A stretch of 64,000 nucleotides of DNA, taken from Richelia intracellularis HH01 (GTDB lineage: Bacteria > Cyanobacteriota > Cyanobacteriia > Cyanobacteriales > Nostocaceae). The notes under the pieces were generated by a model, which did not search any database, was not told where the DNA came from, and saw nothing but the letters and a program-made list of their open reading frames with translations. The DNA lies in assembly GCF_000350105.1 (NCBI RefSeq), contig NZ_CAIY01000085.1, forward strand, positions 1 to 64,000. Reading direction: 5' to 3'. Below, piece after piece: positions 18,906 through 29,642 of this stretch (its first letter is position 1; each line of letters starts with the position of its first letter). The position numbers were made by a program, and so were the translations under genes.

Positions 18906-19999
18906 CTTGGTGAACAATACTTACATCAATATTATCTTAAAGACTCCTACTATATAAATTTACAACCAAACTGTTTAGGATTGATGAGCTATAAGACCTG
19001 ATTAAATACAAATATAAATATGCAGTGCAAGTAGAACTGCTTACCATAGATGTCTTATACCTGCAAATATTGTCTGGTAGGGGACCGAACATATCTCACT
19101 GGCAAGTAATAATAGTCAACAAAATAATTTCATATTTGGAACATCGGTCATCACTTGCATGAAACCCTATATTTATAAAATAAAGTTGTGATATGGTTAT
19201 GTGTACCAGCTATTTGCACGTAATGAATAATTGTAATTAAGTAATAGTCAAAATACATTTTGAATTGAGCTAGAATATAAAGGCTACTAAAGTGTAGGGT
19301 TTATCGATATTTTTCCCCATCAGCATTGTTGACTACCATTGTAAATACCTGTTTATTCTAAAATCATTACCTTAGTCTTTTCGACACAATAATCTTGACA
19401 TGCTTGAAGTGAGTTTTACCCCATTATTAGGCTTGATTAATGGCTTTCATAACACCTGTACTGACTTTTTATCTCTCACTTTAGGAGCAAATCTGGTATA
19501 TGTCTAATTGTCTATGCCAACTGTAAGAATTAGGTAGTTATTTTCAAATAGACTTCAACCTGTAGCGGTGATAATCATCTTGGAACCATTAGCTATAGAC
19601 TTTCAAAGGATTTCCATTATCATTGCCATGAACAATAATACTTAAATATTCTTAATCAAGATAATGGAATTAAAATACAAATATTATCTCCTCACTATTT
19701 GAGGTAATTATATTAAGTTGCTATTCACCATACTATCTAATAAACGAATTTCATAAAATTCATGGAGAAACGAACCAACTATATAGTAGATGTTACAAAC
19801 TCTCGATATTTTTTGGGAATTAAGAATACAAATCCTCATAGAAGCACTAAGTGCTCATATTCCTGATAGCAAAATTGTGTTAGCTTGATATGGAAAATAA
19901 TAAAGGCTCATAATCAAAAAACTAGTTATTATACCTATATTAGAATAGACTTGTGTTTTTAATTTGAATTATTATTCTACCATCGATTGATCAAAAGTA

Positions 20000-20013
20000 G
20001 TAAACTTGGTTAC
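20000..20013 (+). promoter_or_regulatory. candidate NtcA-type site upstream of guaA
   Basis: GTA at 20000-20002 and TAC at 20011-20013 are separated by 8 nt, the GTA-N8-TAC form bound by NtcA, the nitrogen regulator of cyanobacteria. It is about 97 nt before the guaA ATG. A weak -10-like TTATTT begins near 20038. The motif is short and may occur by chance. Confidence 0.25.
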
Positions 20014-20110
20014 TTTTGTATCATTTTCTCATGTTCGTTATTTCCCCTAAATTAGTATTGAATTAAATTAGGAAAAATCATTCATAATATATTATCAAAT
20101 ACTCACCACC

Positions 20111-21736
20111 ATGAATACAACGGTGACTCTACCAAAAAACCAATCAGACTTCAGACAAGAGCAACAATTAGGGCAGATTCGCCACGCTATGATTATAATT
20201 CTGGACTTTGGCTCTCAGTACTCTGAATTGATTGCTCGACGGATTCGCGAGGCTCAAGTTTATTCTGAAATCCTCTCCTATCGAACCACGGCCGAACAAA
20301 TTCGGCAACTAAATCCCAATGGTATTATTCTTTCTGGTGGTCCTAGTTCCGTTTATGATAATGGTGCCCCCCGTTGCAACCCAGAACTTTGGGATATAGG
20401 CATTCCCATTTTGGGAGTGTGTTATGGGATGCAATTAATGGTAGATGAATTGGGAGGACATGTAACCAGGTCAGAGCATGGTGAATATGGCAAGGCGGCC
20501 TTATTTATAGATAATCCTACAGATTTGCTAGCGAACATCGATAGTGGTTCAATTATGTGGATGAGTCATAGTGATTCGGTTCAACAAATGCCTAAAGGAT
20601 TTGAATTAATCGCGCATACAGATAATACATCCTGTGCTGTAATCGCCGATCATGATAGGAAGCTCTATGGGGTACAATTTCATCCGGAGGTAGTAAATTC
20701 AATTGGTGGACCACCATTAATCCGCAACTTTGTCTACCATATTTGCAATTGCAAACCAACTTGGACAACTGCAACATTTGTAGAAGAATCCATCCAAGAA
20801 ATAAGAGTAAAGGTTGCTAAAAAGCGTGTCCTATTAGCATTATCTGGTGGGGTAGATTCCTCAACCTTAGCTTTTTTGCTTCATAAAGCTATTGGAGATC
20901 AACTAACCTGTGTATTTATTGATCAAGGCTTTATGCGCAAGTATGAGCCAGAAAGACTAGTGAAATTATTTCAAGAACAGTTTCATATTCCGGTAGAACA
21001 TGTGAGTGTCCGTGATCGATTTCTTAGGGCCCTAACTGGGATAACAGATCCAGAGGAGAAAAGGCGAATTATTGGTCATGAATTTATCCATGCTTTTGAG
21101 GAAGCATCCAAGGAGTTTGGACCATTTGATTATTTAGCTCAAGGCACATTGTATCCAGATGTAATTGAATCTGCAAATACAAGTATCGATCCTCAAACTG
21201 GGGAACGAGTGGCAGTAAAAATTAAGAGTCATCACAATGTAGGTGGTTTGCCAAGAGATTTAATATTTAAGTTAGTTGAACCATTACAGAAATTATTTAA
21301 GGATGAAGTTCGTCAAGTTGGACGTTCAGTTGGTTTACCGGAAGAAATTGTTAATCGTCATCCCTTTCCAGGTCCAGGATTAGCTATCCGCATTATTGGT
21401 GAAGTAACAGCAGAACGGCTAAATATACTGCGAGATGCTGACCTGATTGTACGCCAGGAAATTAAACATCATGGACTTTACCACGACTATTGGCAGGCAT
21501 TTGCCGTATTATTACCAATTCGTAGTGTGGGAGTCATGGGTGATCAACGTACTTACGCCTATCCTATAGTTCTACGTGTTGTGACTAGCGAAGATGGTAT
21601 GACTGCTGATTGGGCACGAGTTCCACATCATGTTTTGGAAGTAATGTCTAACCGCATCGTTAATGAAGTCAAAGGAGTAAATCGGGTGTTATTAGATATT
21701 ACTTCTAAGCCACCGGGAACTATTGAGTGGGAGTAA
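20111..21736 (+). CDS. guaA: GMP synthase (glutamine-hydrolysing)
   Basis: Aminates XMP to GMP using glutamine and ATP. The 541-residue product has the class I glutamine amidotransferase domain first (catalytic Cys in [11 protein letters not shown], His-Glu in VQFHPEV), then the ATP-pyrophosphatase domain with the P-loop [11 protein letters not shown] (near residue 240), and a C-terminal dimerisation domain ending PPGTIEWE. The N-terminal 30 residues before [14 protein letters not shown] form the extension usual in Nostocales; a Met at about residue 27 is an alternative start. Length is as expected and no motif is missing. A possible NtcA box lies about 100 nt upstream. Confidence 0.97.
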   Translation: MNTTVTLPKNQSDFRQEQQLGQIRHAMIIILDFGSQYSELIARRIREAQVYSEILSYRTTAEQIRQLNPNGIILSGGPSSVYDNGAPRCNPELWDIGIPILGVCYGMQLMVDELGGHVTRSEHGEYGKAALFIDNPTDLLANIDSGSIMWMSHSDSVQQMPKGFELIAHTDNTSCAVIADHDRKLYGVQFHPEVVNSIGGPPLIRNFVYHICNCKPTWTTATFVEESIQEIRVKVAKKRVLLALSGGVDSSTLAFLLHKAIGDQLTCVFIDQGFMRKYEPERLVKLFQEQFHIPVEHVSVRDRFLRALTGITDPEEKRRIIGHEFIHAFEEASKEFGPFDYLAQGTLYPDVIESANTSIDPQTGERVAVKIKSHHNVGGLPRDLIFKLVEPLQKLFKDEVRQVGRSVGLPEEIVNRHPFPGPGLAIRIIGEVTAERLNILRDADLIVRQEIKHHGLYHDYWQAFAVLLPIRSVGVMGDQRTYAYPIVLRVVTSEDGMTADWARVPHHVLEVMSNRIVNEVKGVNRVLLDITSKPPGTIEWE

Positions 21737-22001
21737 CATGATTTACTAATGATTATATGGTCAAGTAATCTCTCCATAGGTTTGGAAGATATGATTTTAG
21801 TTTATGCAACATAATTAATAGAGTAATTAATATTAACCACTTTAAATATTATTTACTTTTTCATTATGGGTATAGTCTAATTTATAAGGTCATAATCTTT
21901 CGAGCCTACCCTGACATCAGTAAGTTAGTTGTTGGACAAATTGGGAATTTTAGAAATAATAAGCACCATTGTTCTATCAATTTAAATAGCTTTTACCAGC
22001 C

Positions 22002-22937
22002 TTATTCAGATTCATCTGAATCAAAGTTGATTTGCTCTAATTCATGGACCGGTGGTTCGACATGAATGAAAATACGTGCAGGACCAAAACGCTCTTCTAA
22101 AATCCTTTCTAACTCTTCTGTAATTTGGTGAGCAGTTCCTATGTCATATACATTTACAATTAGCCGCATCTCAATAAATACTTGACGGCCAATTACACCC
22201 CTTGAAGATATGTCATAGCAGCCAAGTATGCCCCCTATAGAAGTTGCAATGTCATGAATTGATTCTGGTGCAATGGCTACTTCATCAACTAGCCAAGGTA
22301 CATTGTCCTTTAAAACTAAACAACTGCTCCAAAATACTAAAAAAGCTATAGGAAAAGCCAGTAATATATCTAACCACCAGTAGCCTAACCAAACCCCAAT
22401 TAAACCAAAAATGATGGTAATAGTTACCCAAACATCACTCATAGTATGTTTTGCATCAGCAATCAGGATAGGACTGCTAACTCTTTTGCCCACATGACGC
22501 TCATAAAATGCCACAAAAATATTTACACCCAGAACAATCAATAACAACCATAGTTCTGATACAGATATTTTTACACCACTGCCACCTTTAAAGATACGTT
22601 CTAATGCTCCTTGTAAAATTTCAAAGCAAGCAATTCCCAAAAAAGCAGCTATTCCTAAAGCCCCCACTGCTTCAAATTTAAGATGTCCATAGGGATGTTC
22701 CCGATCTGGATATGGTGAGGAGAAGTAAGTAGTAATTAATCCTAAAACATTGCTAGCGCTGTCAGTAAGACTATGAAGAACATCAGCCAATAAACTTAAG
22801 GAACCCGTCCACCAAGCAATGACTACCTTTAATATCATGACGAATATATTCAATACTAGAGTAGTAATTAAAACCTTTCTGACTTTAGTAGTTTTGTCAG
22901 TAATGATAGAGACTCTTCGGACTAGGTTTTTAGACAT
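22002..22937 (-). CDS. cation diffusion facilitator transporter
   Basis: A proton-coupled divalent metal exporter of the CDF family, with Zn, Fe, Mn or Co as likely substrates. From the ATG at 22937 (MSKNLVRRVSI) the product is 311 residues; an upstream ATG at 22961 adds eight non-conserved residues. Six membrane helices are predicted. The metal-site motifs are in TM2 (LLADVLHSLTDSASN) and TM5 (ADAKHTMSDVWVT), giving the Asp/His ligands expected of the family. The cytosolic C-terminal domain contains HVEPPVHE, typical of the metal-sensing fold. Substrate cannot be decided here. A perfect 18-bp inverted repeat sits 50 nt upstream of the start. Confidence 0.93.
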   Translation of the reverse strand: MSKNLVRRVSIITDKTTKVRKVLITTLVLNIFVMILKVVIAWWTGSLSLLADVLHSLTDSASNVLGLITTYFSSPYPDREHPYGHLKFEAVGALGIAAFLGIACFEILQGALERIFKGGSGVKISVSELWLLLIVLGVNIFVAFYERHVGKRVSSPILIADAKHTMSDVWVTITIIFGLIGVWLGYWWLDILLAFPIAFLVFWSSCLVLKDNVPWLVDEVAIAPESIHDIATSIGGILGCYDISSRGVIGRQVFIEMRLIVNVYDIGTAHQITEELERILEERFGPARIFIHVEPPVHELEQINFDSDESE

Positions 22938-23386
22938 ACACTGTAGAGCTTGAGAAAACAAAAAATATTAACCATATTAAAGTCGTTTAGTTCAGCTTAC
23001 TAAATATTCAATTTAGTAAGCTGAACTAGAGTCCATATTAGTCAGGTAATTTTCAAGTAATTTAAGCTATCTATATGATATGATTGACCACTTATTTTGT
23101 ATTGTCCTTACTGACATGTCGAGTGTTTTATTTTCAATTACTTTTATAATTATTTGAAATAGGGACTCTACCATTTAGCATGCTGAAGGAAAGCATGCTC
23201 TAGAAAAATCTGGGGTGGTGCTTACCCCATCAGCATTTTTACTATATTGCCTGTAATAAATACATTATGATTTTTTAATCATCAGAATAATAGGAAGTTT
23301 CAAGAAAATAATTGTGAGATATTATATTTTATGGTGCAAGCCGAATACATTTACCATATATGTTGGCGGAAAGCCTATTAATATAT
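22938..23386. other. intergenic between CDF and DUF3153 genes
   Basis: Holds the 18-bp inverted repeat at 22988-23028 and two small hairpins around 23175-23240. On the minus strand GGGGT/ACCCC followed by AGATTTTTCT could terminate the DUF3153 transcript. Confidence 0.45.
22988..23028. repeat. perfect 18-bp inverted repeat upstream of the CDF gene
   Basis: Arms 22988-23005 and 23011-23028 are exact complements (left arm begins TAGTTCAGCTTA), loop ATTCA. It lies 50 nt before the CDF start, the same relative position as the palindrome before dapF, with an unrelated sequence. Confidence 0.88.
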
Positions 23387-24301
23387 TTAAGTTATAGGGT
23401 TTTTAAAAGAAATTTCTATTTTGGGAGGAGTCATATAGTAATATCGCAAATAAATTCCTCCCAAAACTAAAAAGATAATAAATAATGAGCCAATACCTAA
23501 AAAGTTAGGAAGCCAAAATGCTACCTCTATGTGATTAATCCTTCCTGTTTGTAAACACCATACCAGTCGATTACCAATTCTGTCAGGTCGGAGTGAGTCT
23601 TCCATAATGGCAATACTATTGATTCCCCAAGGTACTTTTAAGCTGAACTCCAAATTCAGGATTGGTTGGATATTAGATGATATGCTATCCCTACTGGAGA
23701 TAGGGGTAAGTGATCGTAAGTCTAAATTGTATACTAGATGATTCCTTTCTATAAGAATAAAGTTGTTCTGCTTTAGGTTTAATATTGACTTTAATGGGGG
23801 TATTTCTGAAGGTTTAGTTTCAGAATCAGTATTATTCTGATTTGTTTGACTGATTGGATTGCTTTTAGAGCTAAAAAAACTATTAAATTTATTTTGTAAT
23901 TCTTTTCCATTACTAAAGGGTATCCTTATAATTATTTCCTCTCTAGAAATCCGATTTACTTTACCCTCTAATTTGTTGGCACTGCGTTCAATACTATTGA
24001 ACCATCCATAAAAAGTTTCACCACCAAAACTAGTTATCCTTTCCCCTAAATGAATATGCTGCAAAAATTCCCCGCTGTTAGAATGATTAAATGTTAGGTT
24101 CACATCATACTTTACACACCCAGATAACAGCAGGGACATGAAAGAAAAGATTATTATAGACTGGATAACATTTACAGAAAGAGAGAATGATTGAAAAAGA
24201 TTCTTATATCTATTATTTATAATTATTGTAATACAAGTTATTATTTTTATATATTGAGTAATTATAAACAATCGACCCTGAAATTCTGGCAACCGATTCA
24301 T
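23387..24301 (-). CDS. DUF3153 lipoprotein-like membrane protein
   Basis: A cyanobacterial family of unknown function. From the ATG at 24301 the product is about 304 residues (the frame extends to 24364). A hydrophobic segment ending SLLLSGCVKYDV looks like a lipoprotein signal with LSGC lipobox, so the Met directly before it may also serve as start. The body contains the family-like stretches SFGGETFYGWFNSIE and LEFSLKVPWGINSIAIMED. A second membrane helix near the C-terminus (FLGIGSLFIIFLVLGGIYLRYY) leaves a short basic tail. A Ser/Asn-rich insert around residues 165-185 looks expanded. The broken TPR gene upstream on the same strand may once have been its operon partner. Function unknown. 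Confidence 0.75.
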   Translation of the reverse strand: MNRLPEFQGRLFIITQYIKIITCITIIINNRYKNLFQSFSLSVNVIQSIIIFSFMSLLLSGCVKYDVNLTFNHSNSGEFLQHIHLGERITSFGGETFYGWFNSIERSANKLEGKVNRISREEIIIRIPFSNGKELQNKFNSFFSSKSNPISQTNQNNTDSETKPSEIPPLKSILNLKQNNFILIERNHLVYNLDLRSLTPISSRDSISSNIQPILNLEFSLKVPWGINSIAIMEDSLRPDRIGNRLVWCLQTGRINHIEVAFWLPNFLGIGSLFIIFLVLGGIYLRYYYMTPPKIEISFKNPIT

Positions 24302-24497
24302 TGCTATTACTCTTCCTAATCTAGTAAAAATATATGGTGTTATGCGGTGATATTGTGTAAGCATATGAACCCCTCTTTATAAACCCCACCACAATAAAAC
24401 ACCTAAAATTAGTACAATCATAACTGAGTCAAAGCAAATAAACCAATTATTTAGTATTTACTTTGTTCAAATCCAAAGCTCCTTCATAAGCTGAAAT

Positions 24498-24983
24498 TTA
24501 CCTCTGAGAGAATGAGGGCTTTGTAATAGTAAAACCTAACTGAGGTTTATTCTCTGAAGTATTGGAAATATCTGGTATTTTACCATCTATTTCTGAGGAT
24601 GTATTAACCTATGTACAATTAGAATGTAATGTAAATACTTCACCTTCCTACTAGTTTCAAGGAGAAGGTGGCTTTTTAGGATTTTACACAAAGTAACTGA
24701 ATCCTCATTTTTCCTTATAGCTTTATAAGCTGTCACCAGCAAAGCTTTTACATCACCAGCTAATCTCGTTTTAGGAGGCAGCGCAGCACAGTACTAGCCT
24801 CTTCAATCTTTTATGGCTTTCTGATAATCTCCATTATCAAGGGCAATCTTTCCACATTTATAACAATTTTTAGCCACTTCTAAACTTTCTAGACTCACAG
24901 CTAGCAGTCCCACATTTTAGATAGTTATTGGGTAAATTCTAATTTTCTGCAATCTGATTTCGCATATTCACTAGGAAATCCAT
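24498..24983 (-). pseudogene. decayed TPR-like gene
   Basis: Read on the minus strand, coding similarity runs through frame changes and stops. A possible start MDFLVNMRNQIAEN precedes VGLLAVSLESLEVAKNCYK and a TPR-like KIALDNGDYQKAIKD. Two in-frame stops follow, then ALPPKTRLAGDVKALLVTAYKAI, and after another frame change DISNTSENKPQLGFTITKPS with a terminal stop at 24500-24498. Order and wording fit a small cyanobacterial TPR protein as I remember the family, but it is clearly broken. It lies about 200 nt upstream of the DUF3153 gene. Confidence 0.7.
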
Positions 24984-26972
24984 ACCTAGAAAAATCTGAG
25001 GAATATCAACTTAACAATGATTTACGGGCATTTTAATATTTCTAACTTCTAAATGATAATCTGTTCAGGATACTATCTGAGAACTGTTGATTAAGACTAC
25101 TGAGTTCATTTTACATTAATACTTTTATTCTTCATGAAAGCAAATTCTAGTTAAAATAGAAAACCTATCATGCAGTTAAACAATAAAAATTTTTATAACT
25201 ACTTATGTAAACCATTTGACGATAGCAATACTAAAACCTTCAAGAACTGTTGGAATTTCCCTTATTATTTCATCCTCATCTATTCCTAATTTGATACTTA
25301 ATAGTGTTAATACTATTATAAAAGTTATAGTCACTATAACTTAATATGATTCTCAAACTTCATTATAGACATAGTATTCAGAACAAAAAGATTTTTTCCA
25401 TAGATATGCCAATATTTAGAGATGGGTAAGGATGCTATGAATAAATGCAAATCATTGGGTTTGTTTGGAAACAAGAAGTGATTTTATAGAAGACTGCTAA
25501 ATGATTTAGGATAACAAATGTTAGGTTATGAATTTGGCAGTAATTTAAGCAAAGGTAATTGGCGTACTCGGAAAATAGTCTGTGTAGGAGGTTTTGCTTG
25601 TTATTCTTACTGAATAGCAAGCAAAACAAGTTAATTCTGTTACTCCTAGATAAACTACTTGAACAGTATATAAAACATACTATTACTACTGAATATTTGA
25701 TTTAGATTTGATTTAGTATAGCTTCTAATTTAGATATGGAATATACTCAAGTCTATTGAATGAATATTATAGATATGATTTACATAATATGCTTAAGACA
25801 AGATGTGCATCATCAGAACATAGTAAATCATATAGTCAGCAAAGTATTACATACAAGCATTTATTCTTTTTAGAAGATAGTATTAGTTCAGAATAATGCA
25901 AATCCAGAAGAAACTTATAGAAATAGTTACCATAATTCTGAAAATAATGGTAACTATTTAACTTAAATGTTATCTAAATTATAATCAATTTAGTTTTTAT
26001 TGGAACTTGGGAATATCATGACAGGATTTCTACAGATTCATGAGAATCAAATGTGATATTTATTATCAGTATCAGGAGATAAAAATCATGAGCTAATATA
26101 ACTAATATATTATGACAAGCAAGACTTAGAACAGGATATATAAGTCGTAAATCCACAGAGAGGTTTGAACTTCCGATCTTACATAATGAAGTTAAGATAA
26201 CAAATAATAAAAGAGGTGAATAGTCAACTTTTAGTATTAATTGAATTTATGTGAATTCTCATTATATTCTATGTGAATATTATTGTTATACTTGAGGTTT
26301 TTTGATACAAGAGATTGAGGCAGAAAGTTTCATTTCCTTCTACTAGAAAATTTATACTTATTTTAGTAAGACTTCTGAAACTTTATTTTTAACGCCTTAT
26401 CCTTGACTATTAGTATGATTTTGCAGGAAATAATGATAGCTATACTGGATATACTTAAAGCTTTCCACTATCGGAAAGCTATCATAAATTATTCAAACTA
26501 TAACCCTAGCAATGTGATTCAATTCATATTACCTTTAGGGGGATAACCCAGGCTAAAGCAACCATGAAGTTAGTCTGGAATCAAAGTACAATAGTCAATT
26601 GATAATTCCAAACTGTTCAGAACATTAAAAGTTACCTTTGTTGTCCATTCTTTTTTTATATTTTATAGGCAGCGATTAAACCCTTTGGTTTATTCATCTC
26701 AACAAGATTTATTGGAATGTAATCTAAGGGTTTGCCCTTAGGACTTTATATGAATTATAAAAAAGTCAGCTAAATCATATCAAAAACTGTTTCAATTTAA
26801 TTTGTTTATTCCTTATAAATATTAAATATTACAAAATAAATCCCAGTGTAATTATAGAAGTCAAATAATTTAATTTTTGTTCAACTAGATAGTAATTTCT
26901 GTCATTCTTGTATTTAGTGGACTTATCGATGTTATTTCCATGTTTGTATCTCCAGGAGGATTTAATTTTGGT
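24984..26972. other. 2-kb gene-free region
   Basis: I see no intact gene. Weak relics may remain, such as a minus-strand patch near 26660-26750 reading PLDYIPINLVEMNKPKGLI. A hairpin at 25591-25627 (GTTTTGCTTG paired with CAAGCAAAAC, extended inward) and one at 26470-26495 (AGCTTTCC/GGAAAGCT) are present. Confidence 0.45.
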
Positions 26973-28292
26973 ATGAGCAGAAAACCAAAAATTATAGTTA
27001 TTGATGATGATCCCACTGGCTCCCAAACAGTCCATAGCTGTTTACTATTAATGAGATGGGATGTGAGTACTTTATGTTTGGGATTACGAGACACAGCACC
27101 GATTTTCTTTATTCTTACAAATACTAGGGCATTACCTCCAGAAGCTGCAAATGCAGTTACCAAAGAAGTCTGCCAGAACCTGAAATTAGCCCTTAATACA
27201 GAAGCAATTGAGGATTTTCTAGTTGTTAGCCGCTCTGACTCTACCCTACGGGGACATTATCCGATAGAGACTGATGTGATCGCCCAAGAATTAGGAAATT
27301 TTGACGCCCATTTTTTGGTTCCAGCTTTCTTTGAAGGAGGACGTATTACACGTGACAGCGTTCATTATTTAATAATTGATGGTGTTCCTACCCCAGTTAG
27401 TGAAACGGAGTTTGCAAAAGATTCAGTATTTGGCTATCGCTACAGTTATTTACCCAAATATGTGGAAGAAAAAACTAATGGATGTATTCCGGAAAAGTCA
27501 ATAGAAAGATTTTTACTTGCAGATATCCGTAGTGATAGTCAAGCAAGACTAATGAAACTAACTAATAATCAATGTTGTGTGGTGGATGGAGAAATCCAAA
27601 AAGATTTGGATATGTTTGCCCGTGATGTTCTTGCCACAGCCAGTCGTGGGAAAAAATTTCTTTTCCGCTCTGCTGCTAGTATTTTAACTGCTTTAGCAGC
27701 TTTACCACCCCAAAAAATAGCTGCAGAAAAAATGGCGGTATACGTGCGACAAGGCAGCACAGGAGTGATAATTGTTGGCTCTTATGTTAGAAACACAAAC
27801 CAACAATTAGAAAAATTGCTGCAAGCTGAAGGATTATGTGGCATTGAAGTTGATGTATCCAAATTACTCAATGGGGAGAATATACTAAAAGACCTTATAG
27901 AATTAACCTTAGCTATGGTTTACCAAGCACATGCAGAAGGTAAAACCTCTGTGATATATACAAGTCGTAGAGAATTAACTTTTCCTGGTGTGGAAGCACG
28001 TTTAGAATTTGGTAGCCAGGTGTCTAATGTACTTACAAAAATTGTCCGAAGACTACCTCATGATATTGGCTTTTTGATTAGTAAAGGTGGTATTACTTCT
28101 AATGACATTTTAAGTAAAGGTTTAGACTTGACTTCTGTACAATTACTTGGTCAAATCTTAGCTGGCTGTTCTGTAGTAATTACCCCTGATGATCATTCTA
28201 CTTTTCCTAATTTACCAATTGTATTATTTCCCGGTAATGTTGGTAGTTCAGATGCTTTAGCCAGTGTTTATCAACAGTTGATTAAACACTAG
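26973..28292 (+). CDS. four-carbon acid sugar kinase family protein (DUF1537)
   Basis: A kinase of the OtnK/DUF1537 fold, which in characterised members phosphorylates four-carbon acid sugars such as threonate; the substrate in cyanobacteria is unknown. I start at the ATG at 26973 (MSRKPKIIVIDDDPTGSQT), with AGGAGG at 26954-26959; an ATG at 26940 lies before that Shine-Dalgarno. The 439-residue protein has the N-terminal substrate half with the conserved DDDPTGS near residue 11 and SRSDSTLRGHYP near residue 86. The C-terminal nucleotide half shows GFLISKGGITSNDI and VLFPGNVGSSDAL. No catabolic partner genes lie nearby. minC follows after 54 nt and may be co-transcribed. Confidence 0.88.
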   Translation: MSRKPKIIVIDDDPTGSQTVHSCLLLMRWDVSTLCLGLRDTAPIFFILTNTRALPPEAANAVTKEVCQNLKLALNTEAIEDFLVVSRSDSTLRGHYPIETDVIAQELGNFDAHFLVPAFFEGGRITRDSVHYLIIDGVPTPVSETEFAKDSVFGYRYSYLPKYVEEKTNGCIPEKSIERFLLADIRSDSQARLMKLTNNQCCVVDGEIQKDLDMFARDVLATASRGKKFLFRSAASILTALAALPPQKIAAEKMAVYVRQGSTGVIIVGSYVRNTNQQLEKLLQAEGLCGIEVDVSKLLNGENILKDLIELTLAMVYQAHAEGKTSVIYTSRRELTFPGVEARLEFGSQVSNVLTKIVRRLPHDIGFLISKGGITSNDILSKGLDLTSVQLLGQILAGCSVVITPDDHSTFPNLPIVLFPGNVGSSDALASVYQQLIKH

Positions 28293-28346
28293 AAAGCTTT
28301 AAAAAAAGAATAACTTGCCTATTTAACTTATTTTGGCCATTACAGT

Positions 28347-29498
28347 ATGAATTATGATTCTAGCAACCCCAAAGTTAATATTAACTCTGCCTCCACATCT
28401 GAAGAGCTAGATGATAATCCTATACTCCCAGATGCAGAAGTTGATTCTGTAATTCTCTACCTAAATTCAAACAAGGTTGCAATGGATGATTGTCAACAAT
28501 CATCAGCTATCCCTAAAATTTCCACTAAGAGAGGATACATTTATAGCTCTCTTAGTAGTAATACTGATAGTTATACTGAAGCTACTATATCTGAATATAT
28601 GGGTACAAATACAACTAATACTAATGGGGATATGAACGAATACCAAGCAGTCCCCACTCAAGATAGTAAGATGAACCAAATAATAGCTAATGAAGATAGA
28701 AATTCGGGCAATTCCCTTTCATCCTCACAACTTGGAGATATGCCTTCAGTGGTATATCCAAACCAGCAAGTCCGTTTTAAGAAGGAAGATGACAAGTTAT
28801 TATTAATTTTACCTACAGAATCGAAATTACCAAGTTCTGAAGTGAGTTCGTCAGAAATTTGGCAACAACTTCAATTACTCCTAAATGCAAGTGAACGTTT
28901 GCAATCTGATAATACTTTAGTACATTTAATTGCCGGTAACCACTTACTAGATGTAAGACAATTACAGGAATTGGCAAAAATGTTAGGAGAGCATCAAATG
29001 CTACTCAAATCCGTATCTACAAGTCGTCGTCAAACAGCAATCGCTTCTGCCACTGCGGGTTATTCTGTAGAACAAGTAAAAGTAGAGCCAATACTGACCA
29101 AACAACAGTATAATGATAACTTCCCAACTGACAGTCTTTATCTAGAGATGACTGTGCGCTCTGGAATTGAAATCCGCCATCCGGGAAGCATTATTATTTT
29201 GGGAGATGTAAATCCTGGTGGTATTGTAGTAGCAGATGGCGATATTCTAATTTGGGGTCGCCTACGTGGGATTGCTCATGCTGGTGCCGGGGGAAATCGT
29301 CAATGTATGATTATGGCTTTGCAAATGGAACCCACCCAATTGCGTATTGCTAATGCCTTAGCTCGAGCACCAGAAAAACAAGTAACCCAATTTTATCCAG
29401 AAGTAGCCTACATCATAAAAGAAACAATCCGAATCACTAAAACCACCGAACTATCAAGACTCCAATTAAGTAATCCGAATTTGTCTGACTTAGGATGA
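28347..29498 (+). CDS. minC: septum site-determining protein MinC
   Basis: Inhibitor of FtsZ polymerisation that works with MinD and MinE to place the division site. The C-terminal domain (about residues 240-350) is well conserved: the beta-helix unit MTVRSGIEIRHPGSIIILGDVNPGGIVVADG is followed by ILIWGRLRGIAHAGAGGN, the MinD-binding surface. The N-terminal 130 residues are Ser/Asn/Thr-rich and low in complexity, longer than in E. coli MinC, as I recall for filamentous cyanobacteria. The FtsZ-interacting domain lies at about 135-220. It heads a minC-minD-minE cluster, with 144 nt to minD. Confidence 0.93.
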   Translation: MNYDSSNPKVNINSASTSEELDDNPILPDAEVDSVILYLNSNKVAMDDCQQSSAIPKISTKRGYIYSSLSSNTDSYTEATISEYMGTNTTNTNGDMNEYQAVPTQDSKMNQIIANEDRNSGNSLSSSQLGDMPSVVYPNQQVRFKKEDDKLLLILPTESKLPSSEVSSSEIWQQLQLLLNASERLQSDNTLVHLIAGNHLLDVRQLQELAKMLGEHQMLLKSVSTSRRQTAIASATAGYSVEQVKVEPILTKQQYNDNFPTDSLYLEMTVRSGIEIRHPGSIIILGDVNPGGIVVADGDILIWGRLRGIAHAGAGGNRQCMIMALQMEPTQLRIANALARAPEKQVTQFYPEVAYIIKETIRITKTTELSRLQLSNPNLSDLG

Positions 29499-29642
29499 AT
29501 AAGTATATTATTTGGTGTACAGTAAAAAATCATAATTGCTACTTTGCACTTTGTATTTGACAGTTTATCCTTCTGTCAATATTTTCATGCAATATTTTCA
29601 TGTATTTTCTGTCCTCATCCCTATTGAGAGCGCGTTTCTATC

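Larger units (their letters stand above)
18814..20110. other. divergent region between dapF and guaA
   Basis: Nearly 1.3 kb containing the 42-bp palindrome and a candidate NtcA box before guaA (both listed). Short degraded-looking open patches occur on the minus strand around 19300-19620 (for example a segment TMVVNNADGEKYR), but I cannot assemble or name a gene. Confidence 0.45.

Noticed and set aside
25435-25629. 64-codon minus-strand frame
   Set aside because: Crosses the 25591-25627 hairpin; no homology recognised and typical AT-noise.
26161-26185. GGTTTGAACTTCCG resembling a tRNA T-loop
   Set aside because: No acceptor or anticodon arm can be folded around it.
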